Positions 54,908 to 64,000 of a stretch of DNA of 64,000 nucleotides are shown in pieces (within the stretch, counting starts at the first letter, position 1; each line of letters opens with the position of its first letter). The translations under genes and the position numbers were made by a program. The DNA is from Bacillus pumilus. GTDB lineage: Bacteria > Bacillota > Bacilli > Bacillales > Bacillaceae. The notes beneath the pieces are model-generated. The model did no database searches and had not been told where the DNA came from. It saw nothing but the letters and a program-made list of their open reading frames with translations. The DNA is taken from positions 310,001-374,000 of the forward strand of contig NZ_CP047089.1 of NCBI RefSeq assembly GCF_009937765.1, given 5' to 3'.

Positions 54908-55510
54908 ATGTATGTGATGAAACAAAGCGGTTGGCTTGAAGTCATCTGCGGAAGTATGTTTTCTGGAAAGTCGGAAGAATTGATTCGGAGAGCCAAAAGG
55001 GCCACCTTTGCCAAACAAGAAGTAAAAATATTCAAACCAGCGATTGATAACCGATATAGTACTAGCTCAGTTGTTTCACATAACGGTTCATCGGTCGATG
55101 GGATTGCAGTAGCCTCACCAAAAGACATAATAACGCACATATCAGAAAGAACCGATGTCATTGGCATAGATGAGGTGCAATTTTTTGATGAGACAAGCAT
55201 TGACATTGTCACTCAATTGGCTGATAAAGGTTACCGAGTCATTGTTGCAGGCCTTGATCAAGACTTTAGAGGAGAGCCATTTGGTGTTGTTCCGCATTTA
55301 ATGGCATGTGCAGAGCTTGTAACAAAACTTCAAGCAGTTTGTTCGGTATGCGGCTCCCCAGCGAGTAGAACACAACGCTTAATCGACGGTAAACCCGCAT
55401 CCTATGATGATCCCATTATTTTAGTAGGTGCGCAGGAATCATACGAAGCACGATGCAGACATCACCATGAAGTACCAAGGCTTGACGTTGGTACAACACT
55501 TGACAATTAA
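54908..55510 (+). CDS. tdk: Thymidine kinase
   Basis: A 200-residue type II thymidine kinase for pyrimidine salvage. P-loop [16 protein letters not shown], the lasso region and the zinc cysteines in [13 protein letters not shown] and CRHHH are present. The C-terminal tail ([10 protein letters not shown]) differs from the lysine-rich B. subtilis end. GGGGGAG lies upstream of the ATG. Confidence 0.95.
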   Translation: MYVMKQSGWLEVICGSMFSGKSEELIRRAKRATFAKQEVKIFKPAIDNRYSTSSVVSHNGSSVDGIAVASPKDIITHISERTDVIGIDEVQFFDETSIDIVTQLADKGYRVIVAGLDQDFRGEPFGVVPHLMACAELVTKLQAVCSVCGSPASRTQRLIDGKPASYDDPIILVGAQESYEARCRHHHEVPRLDVGTTLDN

Positions 55511-55790
55511 AAAAATAGCAAATGCCGCTGTGTTTCGTTTTTCGAGATTTTGGCTGAACACCCATCATTTGTACTTAAATAAATTAAATAACGCTACGAA
55601 AAAATTATCTAATTTTCAACGCTTGCGTTTTAGCATAAGCAGGCATAAAATGACTAACTGTAGTGTAAAGCATTTTAACGAAAAGTTCGATTTCTTGTCA
55701 TAATTTTTTTTGATTAAGGATTTTCCTCCTTAATCGTTCTTTAAATTAATAGTTCACTTTATTTATATTTTAGAAAGAGGGTAGTTTTTG
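55511..55790. other. AT-rich intergenic region between tdk and maeA
   Basis: About 280 bases without a supportable gene. A 9-bp hairpin at 55712-55735 (GATTAAGGA with TCCTTAATC) has no good T run. It probably contains the maeA promoter, which in B. subtilis is malate-induced through the MalK-MalR two-component system; no operator is recognised. Confidence 0.4.
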
Positions 55791-57491
55791 ATGAACAACG
55801 TGAAGAAAACAAAAGAAGGGTACCTCGAAACCACTTTGACAGGTAAAGATGTATTATCGATTCCAACGTTGAACAAAGGCGTTGCTTTCTCTGAAGAAGA
55901 AAGACAAGAGCTTGGACTAGAAGGCTTACTTCCTCCAACTGTTCTCACTTTAGAACAACAAGCGGAGAGAGCGTACAAGCAATTCCTAGCACAGCCAGAT
56001 CGTCTTCGTCAAAACGTATACTTAAGTGATTTGCAAAACCGTAACGAAGTATTGTTCTATAAGCTTATATCAGACAAGCTTCGTGAAATGCTTCCAGTTG
56101 TGTACACACCAACTGTTGGTGAAGCGATTCAAGAATACAGCCATGAATACAGAAGACCTCATGGTGTCTATCTTTCAATCGACAACATTGACGGCATTGA
56201 GAAAGCATTTGAAAACTTACATGCAACAGCAGGAGATATCGACCTAATCGTAGCAACTGACTCTGAGAGCATTCTTGGAATTGGTGACTGGGGTGTCGGT
56301 GGTATCAACATCGCAATCGGTAAATTAGCTGTTTACACAGCTGCAGCAGGTATTGATCCAAGCCGCGTGATTCCAGTCGTATTAGATGTTGGAACAAACA
56401 ATGAAAAATTATTGAATGATCCATTATACATCGGAAACCACCACAAACGTGTACAAGGTGAAAAATACGAGGAATTCATTGATGCTTATGTAAAAGCAGC
56501 GCTTAAATTCTTCCCGAAAGCATTACTTCACTGGGAAGACCTTGGAAACAAAAACGCACGTAACATCATGAAAAAATACAATGATAACATCTTAACATTC
56601 AATGATGATATTCAAGGTACTGGTGCCATTACTTTAGCGGGTGTTCTTGCGGCTGTCAAGAAAACTGGTACTCAATTGAAAGATCACCGTGTGATGATCT
56701 TCGGAGCTGGTTCAGCTGGAATCGGAATCGCAGATCAAATGCGTGACACAATGGTTCTTGAAGGTCTAACTGAAGAAGAAGCAAACAATGCTTTCTGGAC
56801 ATTAGACTACAGAGGTTTATTGACAGATCAATTCGAAGATGAAGTGTTTGATTTCCAAAAACCATACCTTCGTTCTTCTGATGAAGTAGAAGGCTGGGCA
56901 CGTGATGAAAAAGGCCAAATCTCATTTGCTGAAGCTGTTCGCCAGGTGAAGCCAACGATTCTAATTGGTACATCAGGTCAAGGCGGCGCATTCACTGAAG
57001 AAATCATTAAAGAAATCGCAGCTCATACAGAGCGCCCAGTGATCATGCCAATGTCTAACCCAACACCACTTGCGGAAGCAGTTCCAGAAGATCTATTCAA
57101 ATGGACAGACGGCCGTGCACTTGTTGCAACAGGAAGCCCGTTCGAAAACGTTGAGTATAACGGAATTGAACATGAAATTGGACAATCAAACAATGCGTTC
57201 GTATTCCCTGGACTTGGTCTTGGTTCAATCGTAACGGAATCAAAAATCATCACAAAAGGCATGTTCGTTGCTTCAGCGGATGCGATTGCTGAAATGGTTG
57301 ATCATGATAAACCAGGTGCTGGTCTACTTCCAAGCATTGATAAGTTACAAGAAGTTTCTATTAAAGTGGCTATTGAAGTAGCAAAAGCAGCAATTAAAGA
57401 TGGTGTCGCAAGAAAAACACCTGACGACATCGAACAAGCTGTGAAAGATGCAATGTGGATTCCTGAATATAAAAAAATTGTAAGAGCATAA
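55791..57491 (+). CDS. maeA: NAD-dependent malic enzyme MaeA (YwkA)
   Basis: A 566-residue enzyme converting malate to pyruvate and CO2. Family segments: [30 protein letters not shown], the metal-binding [19 protein letters not shown] and the Rossmann motif [14 protein letters not shown] preferred over the TTG directly before it. Followed by a transporter gene that may take up malate. Confidence 0.94.
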   Translation: MNNVKKTKEGYLETTLTGKDVLSIPTLNKGVAFSEEERQELGLEGLLPPTVLTLEQQAERAYKQFLAQPDRLRQNVYLSDLQNRNEVLFYKLISDKLREMLPVVYTPTVGEAIQEYSHEYRRPHGVYLSIDNIDGIEKAFENLHATAGDIDLIVATDSESILGIGDWGVGGINIAIGKLAVYTAAAGIDPSRVIPVVLDVGTNNEKLLNDPLYIGNHHKRVQGEKYEEFIDAYVKAALKFFPKALLHWEDLGNKNARNIMKKYNDNILTFNDDIQGTGAITLAGVLAAVKKTGTQLKDHRVMIFGAGSAGIGIADQMRDTMVLEGLTEEEANNAFWTLDYRGLLTDQFEDEVFDFQKPYLRSSDEVEGWARDEKGQISFAEAVRQVKPTILIGTSGQGGAFTEEIIKEIAAHTERPVIMPMSNPTPLAEAVPEDLFKWTDGRALVATGSPFENVEYNGIEHEIGQSNNAFVFPGLGLGSIVTESKIITKGMFVASADAIAEMVDHDKPGAGLLPSIDKLQEVSIKVAIEVAKAAIKDGVARKTPDDIEQAVKDAMWIPEYKKIVRA

Positions 57492-57504
57492 TAAAATGTG
57501 TAAC

Positions 57505-57538
57505 GCGGCATTGTTTCGGGTAATCTAAGCAATGCCGC
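57505..57538 (+). promoter_or_regulatory. Intergenic hairpin between maeA and ywkB
   Basis: GCGGCATTG and CAATGCCGC form a perfect 9-bp stem with a 16-nt loop but no T run. It may be an mRNA-processing or stabilising hairpin rather than a terminator. Confidence 0.5.
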
Positions 57539-57583
57539 AATAAAATAAAGAAACATGTAAAGGATTCAAGGAGGAATAGTAAG

Positions 57584-58540
57584 ATGGACTTTTTAAATAT
57601 TTTGATCCTCCTAGCACCGATTTTTTTCGTTATCGCGCTGGGTTGGTTCGCAGGGAACTTCGGCAGCTATGACGCTAAATCTGCAAAAGGTGTAAGTACA
57701 CTTGTTACAAAGTATGCTTTGCCAGCGCACTTTATCGCCAGCATTCTGTCAACACCAAAAGATAAATTCTATAGTCAAATTCCATTTTTCGTTGCATTGA
57801 TTTTCGGAATCGTTGGTTTTTATATCATTATCCTTTTAGTTACGAAATTTGCGTTTAAATATGATTTAACAGATTCATCTGTTTTCTCGTTAAACTCAGC
57901 ACAACCGACCTTTGCATTTATGGGGATTCCGGTCTTGGGCAGTTTATTTGGGGCTCAAGAAGTTGCAATTCCGATTGCTATTACCGGAATAGTTGTAAAT
58001 GCATTGCTTGATCCAATTGCGATTATTGTGTCAACTGTCGGTGAAAAAACAAAAGGAAAAGCCAAAGATGGCGAAAGTTTCCTAAAAATGACGACAAAAG
58101 CGATTTTGCACGGTTTATCAGAGCCGCTTGCACTTGCACCGCTAGCAAGTATCATTCTTGTTCTTTTAGGATTTAAACTTCCTGAAATTGGACATGAAAT
58201 GCTAGAGGAAATTGGAAGTGTGACATCAGGGGTTGCGCTATTCGCAGTCGGTGTCACTGTAGGTATTCGAAAAATTAAACTGAGCTTACCTGCTTTCAGT
58301 ATTGCACTATTAAAAGTAGCTGTTCAACCGCTTCTTATGTATCTTATCGCCATTCTTATGGGGCTTTCGGCTGATGAAATTACAAAAGCTGTATTGCTTG
58401 TTGCCTTCCCAGGTTCAGCTGTTGCAGCGATGATCGCGACACGATTTGAGAAACAAGAGGCAGAAACGGCATCCGCATTTGTGATCAGTGCCATCATGTC
58501 ACTCATAACATTACCGATCATTATTGCGCTTACCGTATAA
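57584..58540 (+). CDS. ywkB: AEC-family (auxin efflux carrier) transporter YwkB
   Basis: A 318-residue membrane protein with about ten spans in two halves; [20 protein letters not shown] and [14 protein letters not shown] are AEC-type segments. Bacterial relatives near malic enzyme or malolactic genes are often malate carriers, so malate or pyruvate transport together with maeA is a reasonable inference. AAGGAGG upstream. Confidence 0.88.
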   Translation: MDFLNILILLAPIFFVIALGWFAGNFGSYDAKSAKGVSTLVTKYALPAHFIASILSTPKDKFYSQIPFFVALIFGIVGFYIIILLVTKFAFKYDLTDSSVFSLNSAQPTFAFMGIPVLGSLFGAQEVAIPIAITGIVVNALLDPIAIIVSTVGEKTKGKAKDGESFLKMTTKAILHGLSEPLALAPLASIILVLLGFKLPEIGHEMLEEIGSVTSGVALFAVGVTVGIRKIKLSLPAFSIALLKVAVQPLLMYLIAILMGLSADEITKAVLLVAFPGSAVAAMIATRFEKQEAETASAFVISAIMSLITLPIIIALTV

Positions 58541-58548
58541 TATAGTAG

Positions 58549-58574
58549 AAGGCTGCCTCATGAGGCAGCCTTTC
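58549..58574. terminator. Bidirectional terminator between ywkB and racA
   Basis: AAGGCTGCCTCATGAGGCAGCCTT is a perfect palindrome placed between the convergent genes. Confidence 0.9.
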
Positions 58575-59123
58575 TTAGCGAAATGAATGAAACAGAGGGA
58601 AGAGCACACGCTTTTTTTTGATGTCAGGTTGCGTCATTTCCTTTTTTTCTTCTATTTGAGAGGGTTGTTTTAATCTTTCGGTAAGACGCTCAAGTTTAGT
58701 GGTGAGATCTTCAATTTCTCTGCGGTGCTGGAGCAGCTGGTATGATACACCTTCGTCTGCTTTTTTAGCCAGTTTCCGTTCAAGTTCCTGCAGTCGTTTT
58801 TCTACATCAGTGCTGTGCAATTGCTGCTGAATGAGCTGATTCACTTGCTTTTCTAATGCTTCAATCCGCTTAATAGAGACATCAGTTTCTACAGCAGGAG
58901 ATAACTGTTGAACGGTTTCTGTGTGGATTGGCAGTCGAATGTCTTGAAGAATCACACCCTCACTCATTTGGTGTTGGACTTCTTTGAGCAGCTGTACAAT
59001 ATCTTCATGAAATTCATAATGTCCAAGTTCATTCCGGGCGACAGGGATGTTGAGCTGTTTGACCCAACGCTGAATCGTTTTTGAAGAAACGCCAATTTCT
59101 TTTGCAACCTCATTTGTATTCAA
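58575..59123 (-). CDS. racA: Chromosome-anchoring protein RacA
   Basis: A 182-residue protein that ties the origin region to the cell poles through DivIVA during sporulation. It has an N-terminal MerR-like helix-turn-helix (TNEVAKEIGVSSKTIQRWVK), a central coiled coil (KRIEALEKQVNQLIQQQ onward) and a basic/hydrophobic C-terminal tip (KKKRVLFPLFHSFR). The TTG at 59123 lies 8 nt after GGGAGGG and fits the known N-terminus. Confidence 0.9.
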   Translation of the reverse strand: MNTNEVAKEIGVSSKTIQRWVKQLNIPVARNELGHYEFHEDIVQLLKEVQHQMSEGVILQDIRLPIHTETVQQLSPAVETDVSIKRIEALEKQVNQLIQQQLHSTDVEKRLQELERKLAKKADEGVSYQLLQHRREIEDLTTKLERLTERLKQPSQIEEKKEMTQPDIKKKRVLFPLFHSFR

Positions 59124-59271
59124 ACCAAATGCCCTCCCTTTTTTCAATTATAAGTACCATTCTCTTCAAGGAGGAACTGTTCCTTCACGTTAGACAAAAC
59201 AAGTAACCAATCGGCAAAGATCGTGTTTTCTAGCGGAAAATTGCAGAGAATCAATTGTTTTGGAAATTTTT

Positions 59272-59300
59272 TTGACTGTCATACCCCGCTATACTATAAT
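59272..59300 (+). promoter_or_regulatory. SigA promoter of prfA
   Basis: TTGACT, 17 nt, TATAAT: near-consensus, 33 bases before the start. Confidence 0.85.
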
Positions 59301-59333
59301 TAGACTGTTACGCACAAAACAGAGGTGAAGACC

Positions 59334-60401
59334 ATGTTAGACCGTTTAAAATCAATTGAAGAACGCTATGAAAAGTTAAATGAATATTTAAGTGATCCTG
59401 AAGTGGTGAACGACCCTACGAAACTTCGTGAATATTCGAAGGAACAATCTGATATTCAAGAAACTGTTGAGGTATATAGACAATATCGTGCGGCATACGA
59501 CCAGTTGAGCGAAGCGAAAGCAATGCTGGAAGATAAGTTGGATGCCGAGATGCGCGACATGGTCAAAGAAGAAATTTCAGAGCTCACAGAGGAAACAGAA
59601 CGTTTAGAAGACGAGCTGAAAATCTTGCTGATCCCGAAAGATCCGAATGACAATAAAAACGTTATTGTGGAGGTTCGTGGTGCAGCAGGAGGAGAAGAGG
59701 CCGCGCTTTTTGCAGGAAACCTTTACCGTATGTACAGCCGTTATGCTGAAATGCAGGGCTGGAAAACAGAAGTCATGGAAGCGAGTGTGACTGGGACTGG
59801 CGGTTATAAAGAGATTATCTTTATGATTAGCGGGAAAGGCGCATATTCCAAACTAAAGTTTGAAAACGGCGCACACCGCGTGCAGCGTGTTCCGGAAACA
59901 GAATCAGGTGGACGGATTCATACATCAACAGCGACAGTGGCTGTCTTGCCTGAGGCTGAAGAAGTTGAAATTGATATCCATGAAAAGGACATCCGTGTAG
60001 ATACTTTCACATCAAGTGGACCTGGCGGACAAAGTGTTAACACAACCATGTCTGCTGTTCGATTAACTCACCTTCCAACAGGAGTGGTTGTATCCTGTCA
60101 GGATGAGAAATCACAAATCAAAAACAAAGAGAAAGCCATGAAAGTATTACGTGCGAGAATTTATGATAAATTCCAGCGTGAAGCACAGGCTGAATATGAT
60201 CAAACACGTAAATCTGCTGTTGGAACAGGGGATCGTTCAGAGCGTATCCGTACGTACAACTTCCCGCAAAACCGTGTAACAGACCACCGCATCGGATTGA
60301 CGATTCAAAAGCTTGATCAAATTTTAGAAGGAAAACTTGACGAGGTCATTGATGCATTAATTATGGAAGACCAAGCAAGAAAGCTTCAAAATGCAAAATA
60401 A
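59334..60401 (+). CDS. prfA: Peptide chain release factor 1
   Basis: A 355-residue class I release factor reading UAA and UAG. The GGQ motif ([11 protein letters not shown]) and the PxT-type codon-recognition region ([14 protein letters not shown]) are present. The ATG follows AGAGGTG by 6 nt; a GTG at 59325 is within that site. Its last codons overlap prmC, which methylates this GGQ glutamine. Confidence 0.96.
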
Positions 60402-61278
60402 TCAGCGAACCATCTTTGAAGCCCTTAAATGGGCTTCTTCTTTGTTAACGGAAGCCGGTAGAGACCAAAACGCAGCAGAGCTTCTTTTGATGCATGTATT
60501 GGACCTAAGCAGAAGTGAACTTCTTGCACGTTTTCATGATCAGTTGCCAGATGAGCAAGATCGGTTATTCCGCGAGTTTGTCACGCAGCACAAGAAAGGC
60601 GTGCCAGTTCAACATCTAATAGGTATTGAATTTTTTTACGGCCGTCCCTTCGAGGTGAACAAACATGTTCTCATTCCTCGACCTGAAACGGAAGAGGTCG
60701 TTTTGGCGGCGCTGAATTTGATGAGTGACATCTTCCCGCACGATCAGCCGCTCAAAGCAGTGGACGTGGGTACAGGAAGCGGGGCAATTGCGATTACGCT
60801 CGCTCTTGAGAAAGAAACACTATCTGTCACAGCGACGGATATTTCACATGAAGCACTTGCGGTAGCAAAGCGGAATCAACAAGCGCTTGGTGCAGATGTC
60901 CATTTTTTACAAGGGGACTTACTCGAACCGATCAAGGATCAAGGCATCAAAGTGGATCTGTTTATTTCTAACCCGCCTTATATTGCGGCAGACGAAATGG
61001 GCGGTTTGTCAGAGGTGGTCACGAAGCATGAGCCAGTAAATGCGCTGACAGATGGACGTGATGGTTTGTGGTTTTACAAGCGTCTCGTTCGTGATCTTCA
61101 CCATGTACTTCATGAGCAGGCGGTCGTTGTCTTTGAAATCGGACATAAGCAAGCGCAAGATGTAAAAACACTTCTCTTGCAGTCATTTCCCGCGGCAGAT
61201 GTCCGCATCGTCAAGGATATTAACGGGAAAGACCGAGCTGTTTGCGCACACATCAAAACGGAAAGTCCGGCTGAATAA
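60391..61278 (+). CDS. prmC: Release factor glutamine methyltransferase PrmC
   Basis: A 295-residue SAM-dependent enzyme (YwkE). The SAM motif [17 protein letters not shown] and the catalytic NPPY ([12 protein letters not shown]) are intact. Overlaps prfA by 11 bases; substrate and modifying enzyme are cotranslated. Confidence 0.95.
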
Positions 61279-61398
61279 AGTCGGACTATTTTATTATGTA
61301 AAGATGAAACTTATGGTAAAAGAGAAACGTATATATAGAAGAATGAACATTCTGATCATGATTTTTTTACATAAATTTGTTTTGAAGGAGCGAATGGT

Positions 61399-61896
61399 GT
61401 GAACAGAAGGTATGCGATGGTGTTGGTCATCGTCAGTGTACTATTGATTGTGAGTGCTTGTGGCAAACCGAGCTTTAAAAAAGAAGCAGCAGCATTTGGA
61501 GAAAGCTATAAAAAAGCACAATACACAGTGAATCGAACAGATGACCTAACTGACATGAAGGAGAAGTTGAAGTCTTATTTAACCGAGCATGAATATCAAG
61601 AATATACACAAGACAGCATGTTCCCGAGCGTATTAGAAGCAGCAAAGGATCAAGATTGTCAAATTAAGCTGAAGAAAATTACGTTTACGCCTTCAGATGA
61701 AAGCGATGACAGAATTGAATTTAACTATGAAATGATGATTCAATTTATTAATCAAAAAGGAAAAGTCAAAAAAGAAATCAAGAAAAAAGGAGCAATGACT
61801 GTCATCAAAACAGATGCAGGGCTAAAAATTAGCCGAGATTGGGATGGAAGACTCTACCCTTCCGATTACCAATCCTCACTCCAAAGCCGTTCTTAA
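61399..61896 (+). CDS. Putative lipoprotein
   Basis: A 165-residue protein with a lipoprotein signal peptide: MNRRYAMVLVIVSVLLI followed by lipobox VSAC. The mature part is lysine-rich, alpha/beta, without a named domain. GTG start 8 nt after AAGGAG. Located between prmC and spoIIR; function unknown. Confidence 0.8.
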   Translation: MNRRYAMVLVIVSVLLIVSACGKPSFKKEAAAFGESYKKAQYTVNRTDDLTDMKEKLKSYLTEHEYQEYTQDSMFPSVLEAAKDQDCQIKLKKITFTPSDESDDRIEFNYEMMIQFINQKGKVKKEIKKKGAMTVIKTDAGLKISRDWDGRLYPSDYQSSLQSRS

Positions 61897-61912
61897 TGGA
61901 ACGGTTTTTTTT
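61887..61912 (+). terminator. Terminator of the lipoprotein gene
   Basis: CCGTTC and GAACGG stem followed by eight T, overlapping the end of the gene. Confidence 0.85.
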
Positions 61913-61950
61913 CATTTGACTTACAATCTATTAAAAAAATCATCTTTTCT

Positions 61951-61980
61951 GTTTATGAGATGGGTTTCCTGGACACAATG
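61951..61980 (+). promoter_or_regulatory. SigF promoter of spoIIR
   Basis: GTTTA, exactly 15 nt, GGACACAATG: a good fit to GywTA-N15-GgnrAnAnTw, 35 bases before the gene. spoIIR is a classic SigF target. Confidence 0.75.
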
Positions 61981-62015
61981 TTTGTAGCGAAGAGAAAAAG
62001 TGGGGGGAACACATC

Positions 62016-62672
62016 ATGTTTAAAAGTAAAATGATGATATGTCTTTATATGTTTCTATTATTATGCGGTGCTTTTGCAAACCTTGGCAAGGAAGAGACAG
62101 CGGCTGCTTCTGCGAATCAGCCTGTTGTGATACCAGATGAAGCCATTCGATTACGCATTTTAGCAAATAGTGATCGTTCAGCAGATCAGGATGTGAAAAG
62201 AAGCATACGTGACGAAGTCAATGCCAATATGACGGAATGGGTCAAAGACCTTACATCTATTGAAGAAGCAAGACGTGTGATTCGGTCCAAGCTGCCAGAA
62301 ATCAATCGTATTGCCAAAGCGAAATTGAAGGAGCAGCACATTGATCAATCCGTATCAGTCAGCTTCCAAAAAGCCTCATTTCCAACAAAGCTTTATGGAA
62401 ATTTCGTTTATCCTGCTGGGAAATATGAAGCCATTTTAATTACGCTAGGAGAAGGGGATGGAGCCAATTGGTGGTGTGTATTATTCCCGCCGCTTTGCTT
62501 TATCGATTTTTCAAATGGAGAAGCCATCGCATCGCCAGAGGGTGATGAAGAGAACGAAGTGACAGCCCAGCAAACAGATGAGTCTGTGAATGAAGCGGTC
62601 AAAGAAAAGAAAGAAGAGACGAGTGAAGTGAAATTCTTTTTATTTGATTGGGTCTCTAGTCTTTTCTCCTAA
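62016..62672 (+). CDS. spoIIR: SpoIIR, forespore signal for SigE activation
   Basis: A 218-residue secreted protein. Signal peptide at 1-33, then the SpoIIR core: IRLRILANSDRSADQDVKR, GNFVYPAGKYEAILITLGEG and GANWWCVLFPPLCFID. An acidic variable segment precedes a hydrophobic C-terminus. It is made in the forespore and triggers SpoIIGA to cleave pro-SigE in the mother cell. Confidence 0.93.
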   Translation: MFKSKMMICLYMFLLLCGAFANLGKEETAAASANQPVVIPDEAIRLRILANSDRSADQDVKRSIRDEVNANMTEWVKDLTSIEEARRVIRSKLPEINRIAKAKLKEQHIDQSVSVSFQKASFPTKLYGNFVYPAGKYEAILITLGEGDGANWWCVLFPPLCFIDFSNGEAIASPEGDEENEVTAQQTDESVNEAVKEKKEETSEVKFFLFDWVSSLFS

Positions 62673-62735
62673 AAAAGGTATAAATCTGTTTTTACCTCAT
62701 AGAGTTGAAGTAAGAGATCAAAAAGAGGTGAAAGC

Positions 62736-63179
62736 ATGTATTATCAGTTAAGAATAGCCACAGAAGAAGATGCCCCAGCCATTAATGCTTTTCTTGAAAA
62801 AGGACAAGCGAAAGGCGGCGTCACACTTGCAGAGCGTACGACATTTGTTGTTATGGAAGATGCGGACGGTCAACTGGCAGGGTGTTTAGGTCTTGAGCAA
62901 CTGAGTGAACAAGAGGGCTTGCTACGGTCTCTTGTCATATCAGATAAACTAGGTCAAGGACATATCGTGTCTTTATTCCAAAGTGTTCAAACGCTTGGAG
63001 GAAAAATAGGTGTGGATACGTTTTATGTCGTTGCCAACCACTCCTCCTCACATGATTTTTTAGCATTGATGGGCTTCACAGCTTTAGAGGATATTCCAGA
63101 AAGCATGTGGGTATCTGCACATGCAAAAGAGATCTTAGCGAAAGAACAGGCTGTGGTTCTTCAAAAAAAAGCCAGTTAA
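62736..63179 (+). CDS. ywlB: GNAT N-acetyltransferase YwlB
   Basis: A 147-residue GNAT-fold protein: RIATEEDAPAINAFLEKG at the start, GCLGLEQL, LLRSLVISDKLGQGH (acetyl-CoA loop region) and VVANHSSSHDFLALMGFTAL. It resembles ArgA-type amino-acid acetyltransferases in length; substrate unproved. AAAGAGGTGA upstream. Confidence 0.85.
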   Translation: MYYQLRIATEEDAPAINAFLEKGQAKGGVTLAERTTFVVMEDADGQLAGCLGLEQLSEQEGLLRSLVISDKLGQGHIVSLFQSVQTLGGKIGVDTFYVVANHSSSHDFLALMGFTALEDIPESMWVSAHAKEILAKEQAVVLQKKAS

Positions 63180-63195
63180 TCACAATATATTGAAC

Positions 63196-63402
63196 TTATA
63201 CACATACTTATCCACCGTTAAACAAGCGTTATCCACAAATTGTGGACAACGCTTGTTTTATTGATCATCATCTTTTATACTTTCAAAAGGATAATTGAGA
63301 TATATCAACAGTTTTATCTTTTTTAAAAGGAGTTTGTATGATGTTAAATACAAAAAGGTGGTCTGTGGATTTAGAAAAGGATTTATCCACATACTATCCA
63401 CA
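63196..63402. promoter_or_regulatory. DnaA-box cluster at ywlB-ywlC
   Basis: Consensus TTATNCACA boxes at 63196-63204, 63229-63237 and 63383-63391. Near-matches at 63208-63216 (TTATCCACC), 63241-63249 (reverse strand) and 63394-63402. A DnaA-box cluster at this gene pair is known in B. subtilis and is thought to titrate DnaA and restrain replication initiation. Confidence 0.8.
63220..63258. repeat. 19-bp inverted repeat containing two DnaA boxes
   Basis: Arms 63220-63238 and 63240-63258 are complementary except for one pair, separated by one base. Each arm contains one DnaA box, in opposite orientation. It could double as the ywlB terminator, although the T run is short. Confidence 0.7.
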
Positions 63403-64000
63403 AATTGAACAGGCAGCGCTGTTATTGAAGCAAAACGAAGTAGTCGCTTTTCCGACAGAAACGGTGTATGGACTAGGGGCTAATGCAAAAGAGACAGAAG
63501 CTGTCATGAAAATATATGAAGCGAAAGGGCGTCCAAGTGATAATCCATTGATTGTCCACATTGCCGAGGTTGAGCAGCTTCATGAATTTGCACAAATAGA
63601 AAGTGAAAGAGCAAAGGCATTGATGAAAGCCTTTTGGCCTGGTGCTTTAACCATTGTGCTTCCGTGTAAGCTGGGCACTTTATCAAAGCAGGTCACAGCG
63701 GGTTTATCCACGGTCGGTGTGAGAATGCCTGACCATCCGATTGCGCTTGAGCTTATCCGAACGGCTGGTCTGCCGATTGCCGCTCCAAGTGCCAACCGTT
63801 CAGGTAAACCTTCTCCGACACAAGCTGACCATGTAGCAAGTGATCTCGATGGGAGAATCGCTGGGATTGTCGATGGTGGTTCAACTGGTATTGGCGTTGA
63901 GTCAACGGTCGTATCCTGTGTGGATGAGATTCCAGTCATCCTAAGACCGGGCGGAATTACAAAAGAAGCTTTAGAAGAGGTAGTAGGAACGGTCAGTATT
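63341..64000 (+). CDS. ywlC: L-threonylcarbamoyladenylate synthase YwlC (Sua5/TsaC), partial
   Basis: The first 220 residues of a Sua5/YrdC-type enzyme that makes threonylcarbamoyl-AMP for the t6A37 tRNA modification. FPTETVYGLGANA, YEAKGRPSDNPLIVH and APSANRSGKPSPT are family hallmarks. The gene runs off the right edge. ATGs at 63338 and 63341 follow AAGGAG (63327-63332); the second has better spacing. DnaA boxes lie inside its first codons and at 63704-63712. Confidence 0.93.
   Translation, partial: MLNTKRWSVDLEKDLSTYYPQIEQAALLLKQNEVVAFPTETVYGLGANAKETEAVMKIYEAKGRPSDNPLIVHIAEVEQLHEFAQIESERAKALMKAFWPGALTIVLPCKLGTLSKQVTAGLSTVGVRMPDHPIALELIRTAGLPIAAPSANRSGKPSPTQADHVASDLDGRIAGIVDGGSTGIGVESTVVSCVDEIPVILRPGGITKEALEEVVGTVSI

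Noticed and set aside
55428-55703. Plus-strand frame of 91 codons running from tdk into the intergenic region
   Set aside because: It starts inside tdk in another frame with no ribosome-binding site, and the composition is not protein-like.

Overview
The window is chromosomal DNA of a low-GC, endospore-forming Firmicute, almost certainly the Bacillus pumilus group (B. pumilus, safensis or altitudinis). From about 7.4 kb to the right edge the gene order follows the ywf-ywg-ywh-ywi-ywj-ywk-ywl arm of the Bacillus subtilis chromosome: lipL, rsfA, ywfO, ywgA, ywhBCD, pbpG, speEB, ywiB-argS, ywiE, ywjA, ywjC, uvsE, ywjE, fadF, acdA, rpoE, pyrG, ywjG, spo0F, fbaA, tal, murAB, glpX, rho, rpmE, tdk, maeA, ywkB, racA, prfA, prmC, spoIIR, ywlB, ywlC. 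Sporulation genes (spo0F, racA, rsfA, pbpG, spoIIR) fix the lifestyle. I identified no rRNA, tRNA, CRISPR array or complete insertion sequence. All family and synteny statements come from recognition of the sequences, not from a search.

Layout. 0-3.5 kb: a catabolic operon (RraA-like aldolase, NAD-binding oxidoreductase, large permease, small membrane partner) with a perfect 20-bp palindrome and two cre-like sites. 3.6-7.3 kb: an LXG polymorphic-toxin module with two small helper proteins, a swapped AT-rich toxin tail, its likely immunity gene, an orphan ORF and a SUKH immunity gene. 7.4-24.2 kb: core genes (lipoate transfer, a glycosyltransferase with two PilZ-like segments, HD hydrolase, secreted metalloprotease, site-2 protease, penicillin-binding protein, polyamine synthesis, argS). 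24.2-25.9 kb: two tandem 21-residue amphipathic peptide genes encoding identical peptides, and an S66 peptidase. 26-33 kb: membrane lipid and envelope functions, UV repair and stress genes (two cardiolipin-synthase-type enzymes, ABC exporter, UvsE, YwjC). 33-39.6 kb: a fatty-acid oxidation operon behind a FadR-type operator, enlarged compared with B. subtilis by thiolase, hydroxyacyl-CoA dehydrogenase and a second acyl-CoA dehydrogenase. 39.7-44.7 kb: an AT-rich accessory island lying between acdA and rpoE, carrying a circular bacteriocin cluster of the pumilarin/amylocyclicin type with a second, internally deleted precursor gene. 45-64 kb: nucleotide synthesis, phosphorelay, glycolysis and gluconeogenesis, Rho, translation termination and sporulation genes, ending in a DnaA-box cluster at ywlB-ywlC.

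The regulatory signals agree with the gene functions: a Fur box at ywjA, a SigB promoter at ywjC, a FadR operator at fadF, a cre site at the thiolase operon, SigF-type promoters at rsfA and spoIIR (weaker at pbpG), a SigH promoter at spo0F, a 0A box inside the fbaA promoter, and the GGGC-start attenuator of pyrG.

The observations most worth a second look are the duplicated phenol-soluble-modulin-like peptide pair (24.57-24.75 kb), the deleted bacteriocin precursor (41.58 kb) and the toxin/immunity module (3.6-7.3 kb).
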